A DNA stretch of 64,000 nucleotides, taken from the NCBI RefSeq assembly GCF_013294025.1, contig NZ_JABSNL010000002.1, positions 403,749 to 467,748 of the forward strand, written 5' to 3'. Shown piece by piece: positions 1 to 11,869 of this stretch (position 1 is its first letter; each line of letters opens with the position of its first letter). The DNA comes from Flavobacterium aeripolare. Lineage in GTDB: Bacteria > Bacteroidota > Bacteroidia > Flavobacteriales > Flavobacteriaceae. Position numbers and translations under genes: made by a program. The notes below the pieces were generated by a model that searched no databases, was not told where the DNA came from, and was given only the letters and a program-made list of their open reading frames with translations.

Positions 1-1499
1 GATCGCAATACACTCAACTTATTGCGCGTAGAGTTCGCGAATTAAATATATTCTGCGAAATTTTCCCTTACAATCACATACCGAGTGATTTATCTAGTTA
101 CAAAGCCGTAATTCTTGGTGGAAGCCCATTCTCTGTTCGTGGAGAAGACGCTCCTCATCCTGATTTATCTCAAATTAGAGGCAAATTGCCTATGCTTGCC
201 GTATGTTACGGAGCACAATATTTGGCGCATTTTAGCGGAGGAGAAGTAGCAGCATCAAACACAAGAGAATATGGTAGAGCAAATTTATCTTACATAAAAG
301 AGAATGAAATTTTCTTTGAAGATGTTGCCGTAAATAGCCAGGTGTGGATGAGTCATAGTGATAGTATAAAAGCATTGCCTACAAATGCTGTAAAATTAGC
401 AAGTACACACGATGTAGAATTTGCTGCTTACAAAATTGAAGGCGAAACTACTTATGCGATTCAATATCATCCTGAAGTATTTCACTCAACTGATGGAGCT
501 AAAATGTTAGAGAATTTCTTAGTTAAAATTGCTGAGGTTCCTCAAACTTTTACGCCGAACGCTTTTGTAGAAGAGATGGTAGCAGAATTAAAAGAAAAAG
601 TAGGGAATGATAAAGTTGTTTTAGGTTTATCAGGAGGAGTAGATTCTACAGTGGCGGCAGTGTTATTGCATCAAGCTATTGGGAAAAACCTATACTGTAT
701 TTTTGTAAACAACGGTTTATTACGTAAAAATGAATTTCAAAGCGTATTAGATCAATATGAAGGAATGGGCTTGAACGTAAAAGGAGTAGATGCTTCTGAA
801 CGTTTTTATAGTGCTCTAGCAGGAGTAACTGATCCTGAGAAAAAGAGAAAAGCGATAGGAAATGCTTTTATCGAAGTTTTTGATGCTGAATCCCAGTTAA
901 TCGAAGATGTAACGTGGTTAGCACAAGGGACAATTTACCCAGATGTTATTGAGTCGGTTTCTGTAAAAGGACCTTCTGCAACGATAAAATCACACCACAA
1001 TGTAGGAGGTTTGCCTGATTACATGAAGTTGAAAATTGTAGAACCACTTCGCATGCTTTTTAAAGATGAAGTGCGTAGAGTAGGAGCTTCATTAGGGATT
1101 GATCCTGAGTTATTAGGGAGACATCCTTTTCCTGGCCCTGGATTATCAATTCGTATATTAGGAGATATCACACTAGAAAAAGTACAAATATTACAAGACG
1201 TAGATGCTGTCTTTATTGATGGTTTAAAATCTTGGGGACTATACGATAAGGTATGGCAAGCCGGTGCTATTTTACTTCCTGTTAATAGTGTGGGTGTAAT
1301 GGGTGATGAGCGTACCTATGAAAAAGTAGTAGCATTACGTGCAGTAGAATCTACTGATGGTATGACTGCTGACTGGGTACACTTGCCTTATGAGTTCTTA
1401 ATGAAGGTGTCAAATGATATTATAAACAAAGTTAAAGGAGTGAATAGAGTTGTTTATGATATTAGCTCTAAACCACCTGCAACTATAGAGTGGGAATAA
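1..1499 (+). CDS. guaA: GMP synthase (glutamine-hydrolysing), 5'-truncated by window edge
   Basis: Converts XMP to GMP with glutamine and ATP, the last step of guanine nucleotide synthesis, in the cytoplasm. The reading frame is open from base 3, so the gene enters from outside the window; the first visible codons already read as the start of the class I glutaminase domain ([15 protein letters not shown]). In visible numbering the nucleophile elbow is AVCYGAQ (Cys68), with His156 and Glu158 of the YHPEV triad. The ATP-pyrophosphatase P-loop SGGVDST lies at 210-216 and the C-terminal dimerisation domain ends in the typical KPPATIEWE. About 499 of roughly 510 residues are visible, so only some ten are missing. 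A strong terminator follows. Identification is certain. Confidence 0.98.
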   Translation, partial: SQYTQLIARRVRELNIFCEIFPYNHIPSDLSSYKAVILGGSPFSVRGEDAPHPDLSQIRGKLPMLAVCYGAQYLAHFSGGEVAASNTREYGRANLSYIKENEIFFEDVAVNSQVWMSHSDSIKALPTNAVKLASTHDVEFAAYKIEGETTYAIQYHPEVFHSTDGAKMLENFLVKIAEVPQTFTPNAFVEEMVAELKEKVGNDKVVLGLSGGVDSTVAAVLLHQAIGKNLYCIFVNNGLLRKNEFQSVLDQYEGMGLNVKGVDASERFYSALAGVTDPEKKRKAIGNAFIEVFDAESQLIEDVTWLAQGTIYPDVIESVSVKGPSATIKSHHNVGGLPDYMKLKIVEPLRMLFKDEVRRVGASLGIDPELLGRHPFPGPGLSIRILGDITLEKVQILQDVDAVFIDGLKSWGLYDKVWQAGAILLPVNSVGVMGDERTYEKVVALRAVESTDGMTADWVHLPYEFLMKVSNDIINKVKGVNRVVYDISSKPPATIEWE

Positions 1500-1550
1500 C
1501 ATTTTAAATACATATTAGGCTATTAATAAACTTAAATGCCATAAATTTAT

Positions 1551-1592
1551 AAAACGGTATCAGATTTTTGGAATAAAATTTGATACCGTTTT
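1551..1592 (+). terminator. Rho-independent terminator of guaA
   Basis: Perfect 12-bp inverted repeat AAAACGGTATCA / TGATACCGTTTT with an 18-nt loop, ending in a short T run. It lies 52 bases after the guaA stop and directly before the promoter of the next gene. Confidence 0.75.
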
Positions 1593-1594
1593 GC

Positions 1595-1602
1595 TATCTT
1601 TG
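1595..1602 (+). promoter_or_regulatory. -7 promoter motif of the LysM gene
   Basis: TATCTTTG matches the Bacteroidota primary sigma -7 consensus TAnnTTTG. It sits 26 bases before the ATG at 1628 and just after the guaA terminator. No clear TTG at -33 with ideal spacing was seen. Confidence 0.5.
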
Positions 1603-1627
1603 ATACATTAATTTTTAAATCCATATA

Positions 1628-3640
1628 ATGAAATATTTTTTTGCTACTTGTGCTAGTTTTTTGTTTTTAACGGGATCTGTTTTTTCGCAAAATAAAACGT
1701 TGACTCACAAAGTTGAAAAAGGAGAGACTATTACTCAAATTTCACAAAAATACCAAGTGACGCCTTTTGATATTTATCAATTAAATCCTGATGCGCAAAG
1801 CGGACTAAAAGCAGATAGTGTATTACTAATTCCAGCCAAGTCTAACGGGAAGTTGATACTAGCGAGTAGTAAACCTGCAACTGTAAATGCTGAGAAATCA
1901 GCCGTAGTAGGTGGTACAACGCACTTAGTGATGCCTAAAGAAACGCTTTATGGTATTAAAAAGCAATACAATGTCTCAGAAGAGGCTTTAACAGAGGCTA
2001 ATCCAGAAATTCTTGTTGACGGATTAAAAATAGGTATGCTATTGAATATTCCTTCAAAATCAGTCGTTAAGAATAATGTGAAAGCCACAAAGAAAGAGGA
2101 AAGAGCTATTAAAAAGACGGAGGAAACTGCAGTATATCATGATGTTTTGCCTAAAGAAACAAAGTATTCCATCTCAAGACAATACGGAATTACAATTGAA
2201 CAATTAGAGAAATTAAATCCAGAGGTGGTGACTAATTTACCTATTGGTTATAAATTGTTAATCAAAGGGAAACGATCAGTAGCAACAGATTCAAAGATTA
2301 CTGCTCCAGCAGCAGCTGTTTACAAAGAGGTGAAAGCGAGTGCTGTTGTAAAGGATACTGTACCACAATACATCGCTTATGAAGTACAACCAAAAGAAAC
2401 GTTATATAGTCTGTCTAAGCTGTTTGATATTTCACAAAGAGAATTGTTAGAGCTAAACCCGGAGCTAAATGCAGGAGTTACTATAGGAATGTTTATAAAA
2501 GCTCCTACAAAAAACTATGTAGCAGCGGTAGAAGGTAAAAAAGAGTATGTTTCTTTGAATAAAAATATTGCGGTAGGTAAGCGTAAAAGATTGGCAATGT
2601 TGCTACCATTCAATGTCTCTGCAGCTGATGAAGATGTGAGTTCATCTGAATATAGTAGATTAAAAAAGGATAAGTTTTTAAACATGACTCTTGATTTTTA
2701 TGCAGGAGCATTAATAGCTATTGACTCAGCTAAAACATTAGGTTTGCCTATTGATGTTGAAATATACGATTCTGAAGAGACTAAAAATAGTTCAAATGTA
2801 CTGTCATTGATCAAAGCAAATAATTTGCAAACTGCAAATGCTATCGTAGGACCTTTTTATCAAAGTAATGCTGAGGTAGCTGCTCAAGCACTTTCTGCTA
2901 ACAATGTTCCTGTGGTTTCACCTTTGTCTAAAGATGTTGGAAATGCTTACCCTAATTTATATCAAGCGGTTCCTAATAATGAAACGGTTAAGAATACCAT
3001 GTTTGATTACATGCGCTCTCAAAACGGAAATATAATGGCAGTGGTTGATAAAAAGAAAGAATCTATTTTGTCATATTTAAAAGAGTATCAACCGGGAGTT
3101 CCTCTAGTAGCTTTTAAAGGAAACGGTAGTGTTTCTGCTGAAAGTTTGAAAGGATTATTAGTTAAAAATCGCATGAACTATGTGGTGATGGAAACGGCAA
3201 ATACTTGGATGATTAAAACCACAATTTCTGCAATGTTGAGTTCGATGTCAAGCTATCAAGTACAATTGGTAATTTTAGAACCTAATGAAACTTTAGATTT
3301 TGAAGAAATTAAATTTACAAACTTGACAAAGTTAAAATTGATGTACCCTTCAATTACACGTGATAATGTCTCTCCAGAAGCAGCAATTTTTGACAAAAAT
3401 TATAAAAGAATCAATAATGTGTATCCTTCGGATTATGCGACTCGCGGTTTTGATGTGACTTTTGATACGATGATGCGATTGGTTCAAAATGTAAAATTCG
3501 AACAAACAATAAAAACGGTAGCTACAGATCGAATAGAAAATAAATTTGAATATTATAAAAAAGACGATGGTGGGTACACAAACAAAGGGGTGCACATCAT
3601 GTATTATGATACAGATTTAATTATAAAAGAAGCAAAATAA
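1628..3640 (+). CDS. LysM-repeat protein with periplasmic-binding-like C-terminal domain
   Basis: Exported protein of 670 residues. A signal peptide (about 1-20, ending FSQ) is followed by four LysM modules at roughly 27-70, 97-142, 168-214 and 250-294, each starting with an HxV/YxV..KET pattern and ending in a LLIP/LNIP-like strand. LysM binds peptidoglycan. The C-terminal half, from about residue 320, looks like a type 1 periplasmic-binding (amino-acid ABC receptor) fold, with segments such as AMLLPFNVSA, AIVGPFYQSN and NVPVVSPLSK. The protein is probably anchored to the cell wall in the periplasm; its ligand is unknown. The stop codon overlaps the start of the OsmC gene by one base (TAATG), so the two are likely co-translated. 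Confidence 0.85.
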   Translation: MKYFFATCASFLFLTGSVFSQNKTLTHKVEKGETITQISQKYQVTPFDIYQLNPDAQSGLKADSVLLIPAKSNGKLILASSKPATVNAEKSAVVGGTTHLVMPKETLYGIKKQYNVSEEALTEANPEILVDGLKIGMLLNIPSKSVVKNNVKATKKEERAIKKTEETAVYHDVLPKETKYSISRQYGITIEQLEKLNPEVVTNLPIGYKLLIKGKRSVATDSKITAPAAAVYKEVKASAVVKDTVPQYIAYEVQPKETLYSLSKLFDISQRELLELNPELNAGVTIGMFIKAPTKNYVAAVEGKKEYVSLNKNIAVGKRKRLAMLLPFNVSAADEDVSSSEYSRLKKDKFLNMTLDFYAGALIAIDSAKTLGLPIDVEIYDSEETKNSSNVLSLIKANNLQTANAIVGPFYQSNAEVAAQALSANNVPVVSPLSKDVGNAYPNLYQAVPNNETVKNTMFDYMRSQNGNIMAVVDKKKESILSYLKEYQPGVPLVAFKGNGSVSAESLKGLLVKNRMNYVVMETANTWMIKTTISAMLSSMSSYQVQLVILEPNETLDFEEIKFTNLTKLKLMYPSITRDNVSPEAAIFDKNYKRINNVYPSDYATRGFDVTFDTMMRLVQNVKFEQTIKTVATDRIENKFEYYKKDDGGYTNKGVHIMYYDTDLIIKEAK

Positions 3641-4041
3641 TGACATCAAAAGTAAGCTATTTAGGAGATTTAAGAACTTCGTCAATTCATATTCAATCTG
3701 GAACTGAGATTATTTCTGATGCTCCTGTTGATAACAAAGGTAAAGGAGAAGCTTTTTCTCCTACAGATTTAGTTGCAAATGCATTAGCTAGTTGCATGAT
3801 AACGATCATGGGAATCAAAGCTGCAGATTTAGCTATTGACATGAAAGGGACTGTTGCTGAGGTTACCAAAGTGATGAATGCTGATCCTAGAAGAATTGGT
3901 TCTATTAAAATTGATTTCAGTTTGGTTGGGACCAGTGATCAAAAACAAAGAACGCTACTCGAACGCGCCGCAATGACTTGCCCAGTGTTCCTGAGCTTGC
4001 ACCCAGAAATTGAAAAAGACATTACTTTTAGCTGGAATTAA
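3640..4041 (+). CDS. OsmC/Ohr family protein
   Basis: Small cytoplasmic protein (133 aa) of the OsmC fold, whose members reduce organic or fatty-acid hydroperoxides using two cysteines. Both cysteines are present: one in NALASCMITIMG (near residue 52) and one in AAMTCPVFLSL (near residue 112). The spacing fits the OsmC-like subgroup rather than classical Ohr. Its ATG overlaps the preceding stop by one base, which points to translational coupling with the LysM gene. The substrate cannot be told from sequence. Confidence 0.88.
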   Translation: MTSKVSYLGDLRTSSIHIQSGTEIISDAPVDNKGKGEAFSPTDLVANALASCMITIMGIKAADLAIDMKGTVAEVTKVMNADPRRIGSIKIDFSLVGTSDQKQRTLLERAAMTCPVFLSLHPEIEKDITFSWN

Positions 4042-4104
4042 AAATCAAAGTAGTTTAAAGGGTAAGTTTATAATTCTGCCCTAATGCTACTGATCAAATA
4101 ATAG

Positions 4105-4338
4105 ATGGATCAAAATCAAAAAGAGCTAATAAAATTAGCGCATACAAAAATGCCTTTCGGTAAATACGAAGGGCGTTTTCTTATCGATTTACCAGAGTAC
4201 TATGTGGTCTGGTATCATAATAAAGGCTTTCCGAAGGGACAGTTAGGCGACCAGTTGAAATTAATTTATGAATTAAAATTGAATGGTCTTGAAGAGTTGA
4301 TACGCAACATAAAAAAGCGATACCCAAAAGAGCAGTAA
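4105..4338 (+). CDS. DUF3820 family small protein
   Basis: A 77-residue cytoplasmic protein with the family signature MPFGKYEGR near residue 13, then LPEYYVVWYHNKGFPKGQLG, a match to DUF3820. These proteins are small and basic, and no biochemical role is established that I can name. It follows the OsmC gene by 63 bases and may be in the same transcript. The ATG at 4105 has no upstream in-frame alternative that improves the match. Confidence 0.8.
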   Translation: MDQNQKELIKLAHTKMPFGKYEGRFLIDLPEYYVVWYHNKGFPKGQLGDQLKLIYELKLNGLEELIRNIKKRYPKEQ

Positions 4339-4531
4339 CTTTCTAAGTTGCTGCTTTTTTATTTGTTGTTTGCTGGTATTACCATGAGTTAAAAGAATTA
4401 CAAGTTATTATGAGTGTCAATTTTTAATTTTCTTTCGAAAAAAAAGATAAAACTCTTACTAATGGGAATAAGATGTGCTGCTGTCTTTTTGTTTTTTATT
4501 TTATGTTGCTGTTATTGAATTGTTTATGTAA

Positions 4532-6271
<1,740 letters not shown>

Positions 6272-6338
6272 GAATACGCATAAAAAAAAAGCCTCGAAGT
6301 TTAATAGTAAACTTGGCGATTAATAATAATTATAAGTA

Positions 6339-8237
6339 ATGGAAGAAAAAAAGTTTGACCCTAATTCATTAATTGGTTTTGTACTACTTTTTGGTATCGT
6401 TGTTTGGATGTGGTATACACAACAACCTACAGATGCACAGGTAGCAGCAGAAAAAGCTAAAAAAGAATTGGTTGTTAAGGAAAAAGCAAATGCGGTAAGT
6501 AGCCCTAGTTCTAATGAAAACGTGGTTGTAGCTGCTTCAAATGACACGCTTCAAACAGCTAAATTACAAAAGACTCTTGGTAACTTTGCTTATTCGGCAG
6601 GACTTCCTTCAGCTAAAGGTGGTGTTACTACAATCGAAAACAAATTAGTAGTTTTAAAAATTGCTAATAAAGGTGGGTACATTGTTGAAGCAACTTTAAA
6701 AAACTTTGAAAGGTTTAAAAAAGGGTCTGGACAATTAGTGCAATTAGTTAAAGATAATAATGCGAGTTTAAATATTCAGTTGTTTACTAATGACAATCAT
6801 ACTTTAAATACAAAAGATCTTTATTTTGAACCAACATTAACTAAAAATGGTGAAGACCAAATTTTGTCGATGCGTTTAAAAGCTGGTGCTAATGAATATT
6901 TAGAATACAAATACGTTCTTAAGGCTGACGATTATATGTTAGACTTTGATATTCAATCGCAAGGCTTAAGTAAAGTTTTGAATACTACTAAACCGTTAAA
7001 CTTAGAGTGGGATTTAAAAACTTTTACTAATGAAAAAAGTATTACTTATGAAAACCGTTATTCTGAGCTTTATTACGAGCATGAAGAAGGTAAGAGTAAT
7101 TACTTAGGATTAGGAAGTCATGAAGATGATGTTGTTCAAGGTGTGGCCTACATTGCTTTCAAACAGCACTTTTTCTCTTCAATATTATTGACAAAAACTC
7201 CGTTTGAAAAAGCAGAATTGCAGTCTACTAATTTGGTAAAAGACAGCGCAATTGATACGACCTTTACTAAACAGTTTAAAGCAGTTGTTCCATTAGCGTT
7301 TAAAAATGGAGAGATTGATCAAAGTATGAATTGGTTCTACGGACCAACAGATTACAAACTATTAAAATCTTACGATAGAAACTTAGAGGATATTGTTGCT
7401 TTAGGTTGGGGAATTTTTGGATGGATTAACCGTCATGCTTTTATTCCAATGTATGGTTTCTTGAGCTTGTTTATTTCTCATGGTTGGGCAATTGTACTTT
7501 TTACGATTTTAGTAAAATTAGTATTATCACCTATTACTTATAAGTCATTCTTGTCTCAAGCAAAAATGAAAGTATTGCGTCCTGAAATAGCTGAACTTGG
7601 TGAAAAATACAAGAAAGAGCCAATGAAGAAACAGCAAGAAACAATGAAGTTGTACAATAAGGCAGGTGTAAACCCAATGGCGGGATGTGTGCCAGGTTTA
7701 CTGCAAATGCCGGTCTTCTATGCATTGTTTCAATTTTTCCCATCGGCAATAGGATTAAGACAACAGCCATTTTTATGGGCAGACGATTTATCATCATTTG
7801 ATTCAATCTATCAATTGCCATTTACGATTCCAGCTTACGGAAATCACATTAGTTTGTTCCCTATTTTAGCTTCGATTGCAATTTTCTTTTACATGAAAAT
7901 GACAACTGGAGATCAACAAATGGCCGCTCCGCAACAAGAAGGAATGCCAGATATGGCTAAGATGATGAAAATCATGATTTACATTTCTCCATTGATGATG
8001 TTAATTTTCTTCAACGGATATGCTTCAGGATTGAGTTTGTATTATTTTATTTCGAATTCGATTACTATTGGAATTATGTTAGTGATTAAAAACTACATTA
8101 TTGATAGTGATAAAATTCACGCTCAAATTCAAGAAAATAAATTGAAAGAGCCTAAGAAACAAGGTAAATTTCAAAAGAAATTACAAGAAGTTATGGAACA
8201 ACAAGAAGCGGCAAAAGCGCAACAGAAAAAGAAATAA
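6339..8237 (+). CDS. yidC: Membrane protein insertase YidC
   Basis: Inserts and folds inner-membrane proteins, alone or with the Sec translocon. The 632 residues have the expected layout for a Gram-negative YidC: an N-terminal transmembrane helix (about 13-28), a large periplasmic beta-domain (to about 360), then the conserved five-helix insertase core with the segments WAIVLFTILVKLVLSPITYK, GCVPGLLQMPVFYALFQFF and NGYASGLSLYYFISNS. The C-tail is Lys/Gln-rich and basic (KKQGKFQKK... AAKAQQKKK), as in ribosome-binding tails. A bidirectional terminator follows. Confidence 0.97.
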   Translation: MEEKKFDPNSLIGFVLLFGIVVWMWYTQQPTDAQVAAEKAKKELVVKEKANAVSSPSSNENVVVAASNDTLQTAKLQKTLGNFAYSAGLPSAKGGVTTIENKLVVLKIANKGGYIVEATLKNFERFKKGSGQLVQLVKDNNASLNIQLFTNDNHTLNTKDLYFEPTLTKNGEDQILSMRLKAGANEYLEYKYVLKADDYMLDFDIQSQGLSKVLNTTKPLNLEWDLKTFTNEKSITYENRYSELYYEHEEGKSNYLGLGSHEDDVVQGVAYIAFKQHFFSSILLTKTPFEKAELQSTNLVKDSAIDTTFTKQFKAVVPLAFKNGEIDQSMNWFYGPTDYKLLKSYDRNLEDIVALGWGIFGWINRHAFIPMYGFLSLFISHGWAIVLFTILVKLVLSPITYKSFLSQAKMKVLRPEIAELGEKYKKEPMKKQQETMKLYNKAGVNPMAGCVPGLLQMPVFYALFQFFPSAIGLRQQPFLWADDLSSFDSIYQLPFTIPAYGNHISLFPILASIAIFFYMKMTTGDQQMAAPQQEGMPDMAKMMKIMIYISPLMMLIFFNGYASGLSLYYFISNSITIGIMLVIKNYIIDSDKIHAQIQENKLKEPKKQGKFQKKLQEVMEQQEAAKAQQKKK

Positions 8238-8251
8238 CTATTTTAGATACT

Positions 8252-8281
8252 AAAAAAGCTTCCAGTGATGGAAGCTTTTTT
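8252..8281. terminator. Bidirectional terminator between yidC and the fasciclin gene
   Basis: 13-bp stem AAAAAAGCTTCCA / TGGAAGCTTTTTT with a GTGA loop. It has T runs in both directions and sits between convergent genes. Confidence 0.85.
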
Positions 8282-8304
8282 TTTGCAAAGTTTTTTTTCG
8301 AATA

Positions 8305-9264
8305 TTATAAAGTAGGTAGTAAAACCTTATTTATTACATGAATCACTCCATTTGCACATTGTACATCAGTGGCTGTAATTGTTGACATTCTTCCATTTGC
8401 ATCTTTAATTTTAGCCCCACCAGTTAACTCAATTGTGAATGATTGTGGTGTTTGTAATGTTGGTACTACTTGTCCTTCTGTTAAGCTTGCGGCTAGTACA
8501 TTTCCTGATACAACGTGATACTGTAAGACCTTAGTAAGGTTTGCTGCAGAAACTCCTGCAATTCCAGTTGGAGCCAACTCAGCATCTAATGCGGTAAATG
8601 CAGCATTATCAGGCGCAAAAACTGTGAACGGACCTGTTCCGCTTAAAATTGATACAAAGTCAGGCTGGCCAGTTGCTGTTAGAGCACCTACTAATGAAGA
8701 AAAATTTGGATTAGCTGTAGCATGTGTCACAAGTGTAGGCAATCCAATAACAGCATCAACTGAATGTATAACACCGTTAGAAGCCATAATATCTGCCGTT
8801 TTAACCGTTGCAACTCCATTTAATTTTACCGCATTATTGGCTGTATTTACAAACATACTTAGATTGTTGGTTGTCGATGCAGTTCCTTTTGCCATTGTCT
8901 TAATGTATGTAGTTGATAAATCAGTAGATTTTATTGTACCTGTAATAACGTGATTTAATAAAATTTCTTTTAAAGCATCTTTGGGCACATCGTTTATAGA
9001 CGCAAAACCTGCTGTACTTAAAAATGAAGTAAAAGCAGCATTTGTGGGTGCAAAGACTGTAAAATCTCCATCTGCTTGTAATGTAGATGCTAGCTCAGCT
9101 CTGGTCAAGGCTTGAACTAAGATTGAAAAATCAGCATTGGCAGAAGCAATTTCGGTAATGCTATTGTCTACTGTAGGTGTCGTTGTTTCATCATCGCTAC
9201 TGCAAGATGCTAATGCTAGTGCAGCAACTACTGCAAAAAGTAAAGGTTTTAAAATTTTTTTCAT
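8305..9264 (-). CDS. Lipoprotein with two fasciclin (FAS1) domains
   Basis: A 319-residue surface or periplasmic lipoprotein. The signal peptide ends in a lipobox (ALASCSS, Cys20), followed by an acidic SSDDETTT linker. Two FAS1 domains follow, about 38-170 and 175-318, each with the H1/H2 signatures: FTVFAPTNAAFTSFL and NHVITG in the first, FTVFAPDNAAFTAL and YHVVSG in the second, with VIHSVDAVI and VIHVINKVLLP at the ends. FAS1 domains mediate adhesion. The gene is monocistronic, read towards yidC and stopped by the shared terminator. Confidence 0.93.
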   Translation of the reverse strand: MKKILKPLLFAVVAALALASCSSDDETTTPTVDNSITEIASANADFSILVQALTRAELASTLQADGDFTVFAPTNAAFTSFLSTAGFASINDVPKDALKEILLNHVITGTIKSTDLSTTYIKTMAKGTASTTNNLSMFVNTANNAVKLNGVATVKTADIMASNGVIHSVDAVIGLPTLVTHATANPNFSSLVGALTATGQPDFVSILSGTGPFTVFAPDNAAFTALDAELAPTGIAGVSAANLTKVLQYHVVSGNVLAASLTEGQVVPTLQTPQSFTIELTGGAKIKDANGRMSTITATDVQCANGVIHVINKVLLPTL

Positions 9265-9601
9265 AATCGTTTCTGTTAATTGTTGTTATTAATTTTGAGC
9301 AATTTAATATTATTTTGTTTAATATATTGTCTAAAAAGATAAACAATAATAAATCTTATAAAAACTTTAACTCGTGTTTAAGTCATTGATTAAATGTTAA
9401 TTAAAGTAAATTTATGGAGTTGTTTACTTCTTGTGCATCTTAGTTGAGCTTAAAACATCTAATTATAACAAGCAATCAATTAAACAGTTTTAACATTTTA
9501 TTAATGAGAAAAATCAATATGCATTACATTAGTTTTAAGATGTTTAGATCAAAATCTTATTGTAAAACATTAATTTTACACAAACAAATAAAATAAGAGT
9601 A
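9265..9601. other. Divergent intergenic region
   Basis: 337 bases, very AT-rich, between the divergent fasciclin and MORN genes. It must hold both promoters, but no clean TTG/TAnnTTTG pair could be assigned on either strand. No gene or strong hairpin was seen. Confidence 0.4.
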
Positions 9602-10300
9602 ATGAATTTACATAATAAGATTTTGATGCTGGCTGTACTATTAATAGCTAATACAGGTTTAGCACAAGAGACAATAAATGCGGTTGATGCAGCTGCAAAA
9701 AAAGATGGTTTATGGAAAGGGACTTATGAATTATCAAAACGACCTAGGTATGAAGGTGTTTTCTCTCATGGTAAAGAGGTAGGTACCTTTAAATTTTTTG
9801 ACGATACAAGAGCAGGTTCAGTGATAGCAACTAGAGAATTTAATGAGAAAGACGGTAGTGCTTATACTGTTTTCTATGATCAGGCTAAGAACAAAGTAAG
9901 TGAAGGAGTGGTAATCAATAAAAGTTTTGAGGGTCCTTGGAAATACTATCACAAAGCATCTACAGCTGTAATGACCTTAGAGAATTACTCAAAGGGACAA
10001 TTAACAGGAATGAGATCGGTTTTTTATCCAAGTGGTAAAATCGCTGAAGAAGTAATGTATGCTCAGGGTAAAAAGAACGGACTTTGTAAAATCTATTCTG
10101 AAAATGATGTTGTACTTGAGGAAACTTTATATAAAAATGACCAATACAATGGTTTGGCTATTTTTAGAAATGTAAAAGGTGAAGTTGTTTCCAAAGGAAA
10201 ATTTTTAAATAACAAGAAAGTTGGTATTTGGGAGTTTTTCGAAAAAGGAAAGAAGGTAAGAGAAACTAACTTTGATTTTCAGGAAAACAGTTCTAAATAG
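9602..10300 (+). CDS. Exported MORN-repeat (YwqK-like) protein
   Basis: A 232-residue exported protein; the signal peptide is about 1-21, ending GLAQ. The rest is a run of MORN-type beta-hairpin repeats with the pattern YxxGxxxGxWxxY/F: KRPRYEGVFSHGKEVGTFKFF, EGPWKYYHK, KGQLTGMRSVFYPSGK, QGKKNGLCKIYSEN, KNDQYNGLAIFRN and LNNKKVGIWEFFEKGKK. Families of this kind are often labelled YwqK-like antitoxin component, but no toxin partner is present, so a scaffold role is as likely. It lies 76 bases upstream of mnmA, which has its own promoter. Confidence 0.8.
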   Translation: MNLHNKILMLAVLLIANTGLAQETINAVDAAAKKDGLWKGTYELSKRPRYEGVFSHGKEVGTFKFFDDTRAGSVIATREFNEKDGSAYTVFYDQAKNKVSEGVVINKSFEGPWKYYHKASTAVMTLENYSKGQLTGMRSVFYPSGKIAEEVMYAQGKKNGLCKIYSENDVVLEETLYKNDQYNGLAIFRNVKGEVVSKGKFLNNKKVGIWEFFEKGKKVRETNFDFQENSSK

Positions 10301-10347
10301 CGCGTTAATTTAAAAGGAGCAGACTTAGATAGTAATTTAAAACATTG

Positions 10348-10355
10348 TAACTTTG
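10348..10355 (+). promoter_or_regulatory. -7 promoter motif of mnmA
   Basis: TAACTTTG fits TAnnTTTG and lies 22 bases before the ATG at 10377. A longer in-frame start (TTG at 10353) would lie inside this motif, which supports the ATG as the start. Confidence 0.55.
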
Positions 10356-10376
10356 CAGTCTCAAAAAAATAAAAAA

Positions 10377-11564
10377 ATGAAGCGAGTTGTAGTAGGACTT
10401 TCTGGAGGTGTAGATTCAAGTGTTGCAGCATATTTATTGCAACAACAAGGATATGAAGTGATTGGTCTTTTTATGAAAAACTGGCATGATGATACTGTTA
10501 CAATTTCTAATGAATGCCCTTGGCTAGAGGATAGTAATGATGCTTTGCTTGTTGCAGAGAAATTAGGAATTCCTTTTCAAACAGTAGATTTAAGTGAAGA
10601 ATATAAGGAGAAAATTGTCGATTACATGTTCAATGAATACGAAAAAGGACGTACTCCTAATCCAGATGTACTTTGTAATAGAGAGATAAAGTTTGATGTG
10701 TTCATGAAAATAGCACTGAGTTTAGGTGCTGATTATGTCGCTACAGGACACTATTGCCGTAAAAGTGAAACAACTATAAAAGGTGATACTGTTTACCAAT
10801 TAAAAGCAGGTGCTGATGTTAATAAGGATCAATCTTACTTTTTATGTCAATTATCACAAGAGCAATTAGCTAAATCTCTTTTTCCTATAGGCGAATTGAC
10901 AAAACCGGAAGTACGCGCAATCGCTGCTGAAATGGAACTAGTTACCGCTGAAAAGAAAGACTCTCAAGGTTTGTGCTTTATTGGAAAAGTTCGTTTACCT
11001 GAATTTTTACAACAAAAACTACAACCAAAAGAAGGTAAGATTGTACAAATAGATAAGGATGATGCGATTTATACTGTTGTAGCAAGTGAAGAAGCTACGG
11101 CTTTAGATAAATTGATTCAAGATGCTTCAAAAATTAACTACACTCCAGATATGGGTAAAGTAGTAGGAAAGCATCAAGGAGCGCATTATTTTACAATTGG
11201 TCAAAGAAAAGGACTTAATGTAGGTGGTACAAAAGATCCTTTATTTATTATAGGAACTAATGTAGAAACAAACACAATTTATACTGGCTTAAGTAGTCAA
11301 CATCCTGGATTGTTTAGAAAAGGTTTATTCATAGCAAACGCTGAAGTGCATTGGGTTCGTTCTGATATGGCTATAGCCAATGGGGAATCAATAGAAATGA
11401 TGGTTCGCATACGTTACCGTCAACCGTTACAAAAAGCAACCTTACATCAACATGAAGAAGGGATGTACATCGCCTTTGATGAACCGCAATCAGCAATTAC
11501 AGAGGGGCAGTTTGCAGCTTGGTATCAAGAAGATGAATTAATAGGTTCTGGAGTTATTTCGTAA
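10377..11564 (+). CDS. mnmA: tRNA-specific 2-thiouridylase MnmA
   Basis: Thiolates the wobble uridine U34 of tRNA Lys, Glu and Gln, using sulfur relayed from a cysteine desulfurase and ATP. The ATG chosen gives [15 protein letters not shown], placing the PP-loop SGGVDSS at residues 9-15. Catalytic cysteines are Cys100 ([12 protein letters not shown]) and Cys200 (SQGLCFIG). The TGHYCR tRNA-contact segment and the C-terminal beta-barrel (GQFAAWYQ) are present. Length is 395 residues; an insertion around 220-255 is longer than in short homologues but is seen in Bacteroidota. Three of its expected substrates, tRNA-Glu(UUC), are encoded at 41.1-41.4 kb. Confidence 0.96.
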   Translation: MKRVVVGLSGGVDSSVAAYLLQQQGYEVIGLFMKNWHDDTVTISNECPWLEDSNDALLVAEKLGIPFQTVDLSEEYKEKIVDYMFNEYEKGRTPNPDVLCNREIKFDVFMKIALSLGADYVATGHYCRKSETTIKGDTVYQLKAGADVNKDQSYFLCQLSQEQLAKSLFPIGELTKPEVRAIAAEMELVTAEKKDSQGLCFIGKVRLPEFLQQKLQPKEGKIVQIDKDDAIYTVVASEEATALDKLIQDASKINYTPDMGKVVGKHQGAHYFTIGQRKGLNVGGTKDPLFIIGTNVETNTIYTGLSSQHPGLFRKGLFIANAEVHWVRSDMAIANGESIEMMVRIRYRQPLQKATLHQHEEGMYIAFDEPQSAITEGQFAAWYQEDELIGSGVIS

Positions 11565-11587
11565 CAGGCTTCCCTATTTTATAGAAC

Positions 11588-11629
11588 AACCAGATAGATG
11601 CTATAAAGCTTTTATCTGGTTTTTTTTTA
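11588..11629 (+). terminator. Terminator of mnmA
   Basis: Stem AACCAGATA / TATCTGGTT with a 16-nt loop, followed by a run of nine or ten T. The remaining 11630-11869 is AT-rich with no gene seen and must contain the promoter of the next gene. Confidence 0.75.
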
Positions 11630-11869
11630 TATTCGAAAGTTAGTTCTTATTGTTTTCTAATACCATATAGATAATTAAACAGCGTACTAATCCTAGAATT
11701 TTAGTGCCTATCTTGATTATACGTAAAACCGAAAATAGTAGTTGTAGGGGTTTATGTTTTCGAACATTATAGATATAATAATTACTTTTTTTCTGATTTC
11801 GTTTAATTTTCGATAAATTTGAATACTAGATTTTGATTAATAATAGGAATTTCTAAAATTCAATATTTT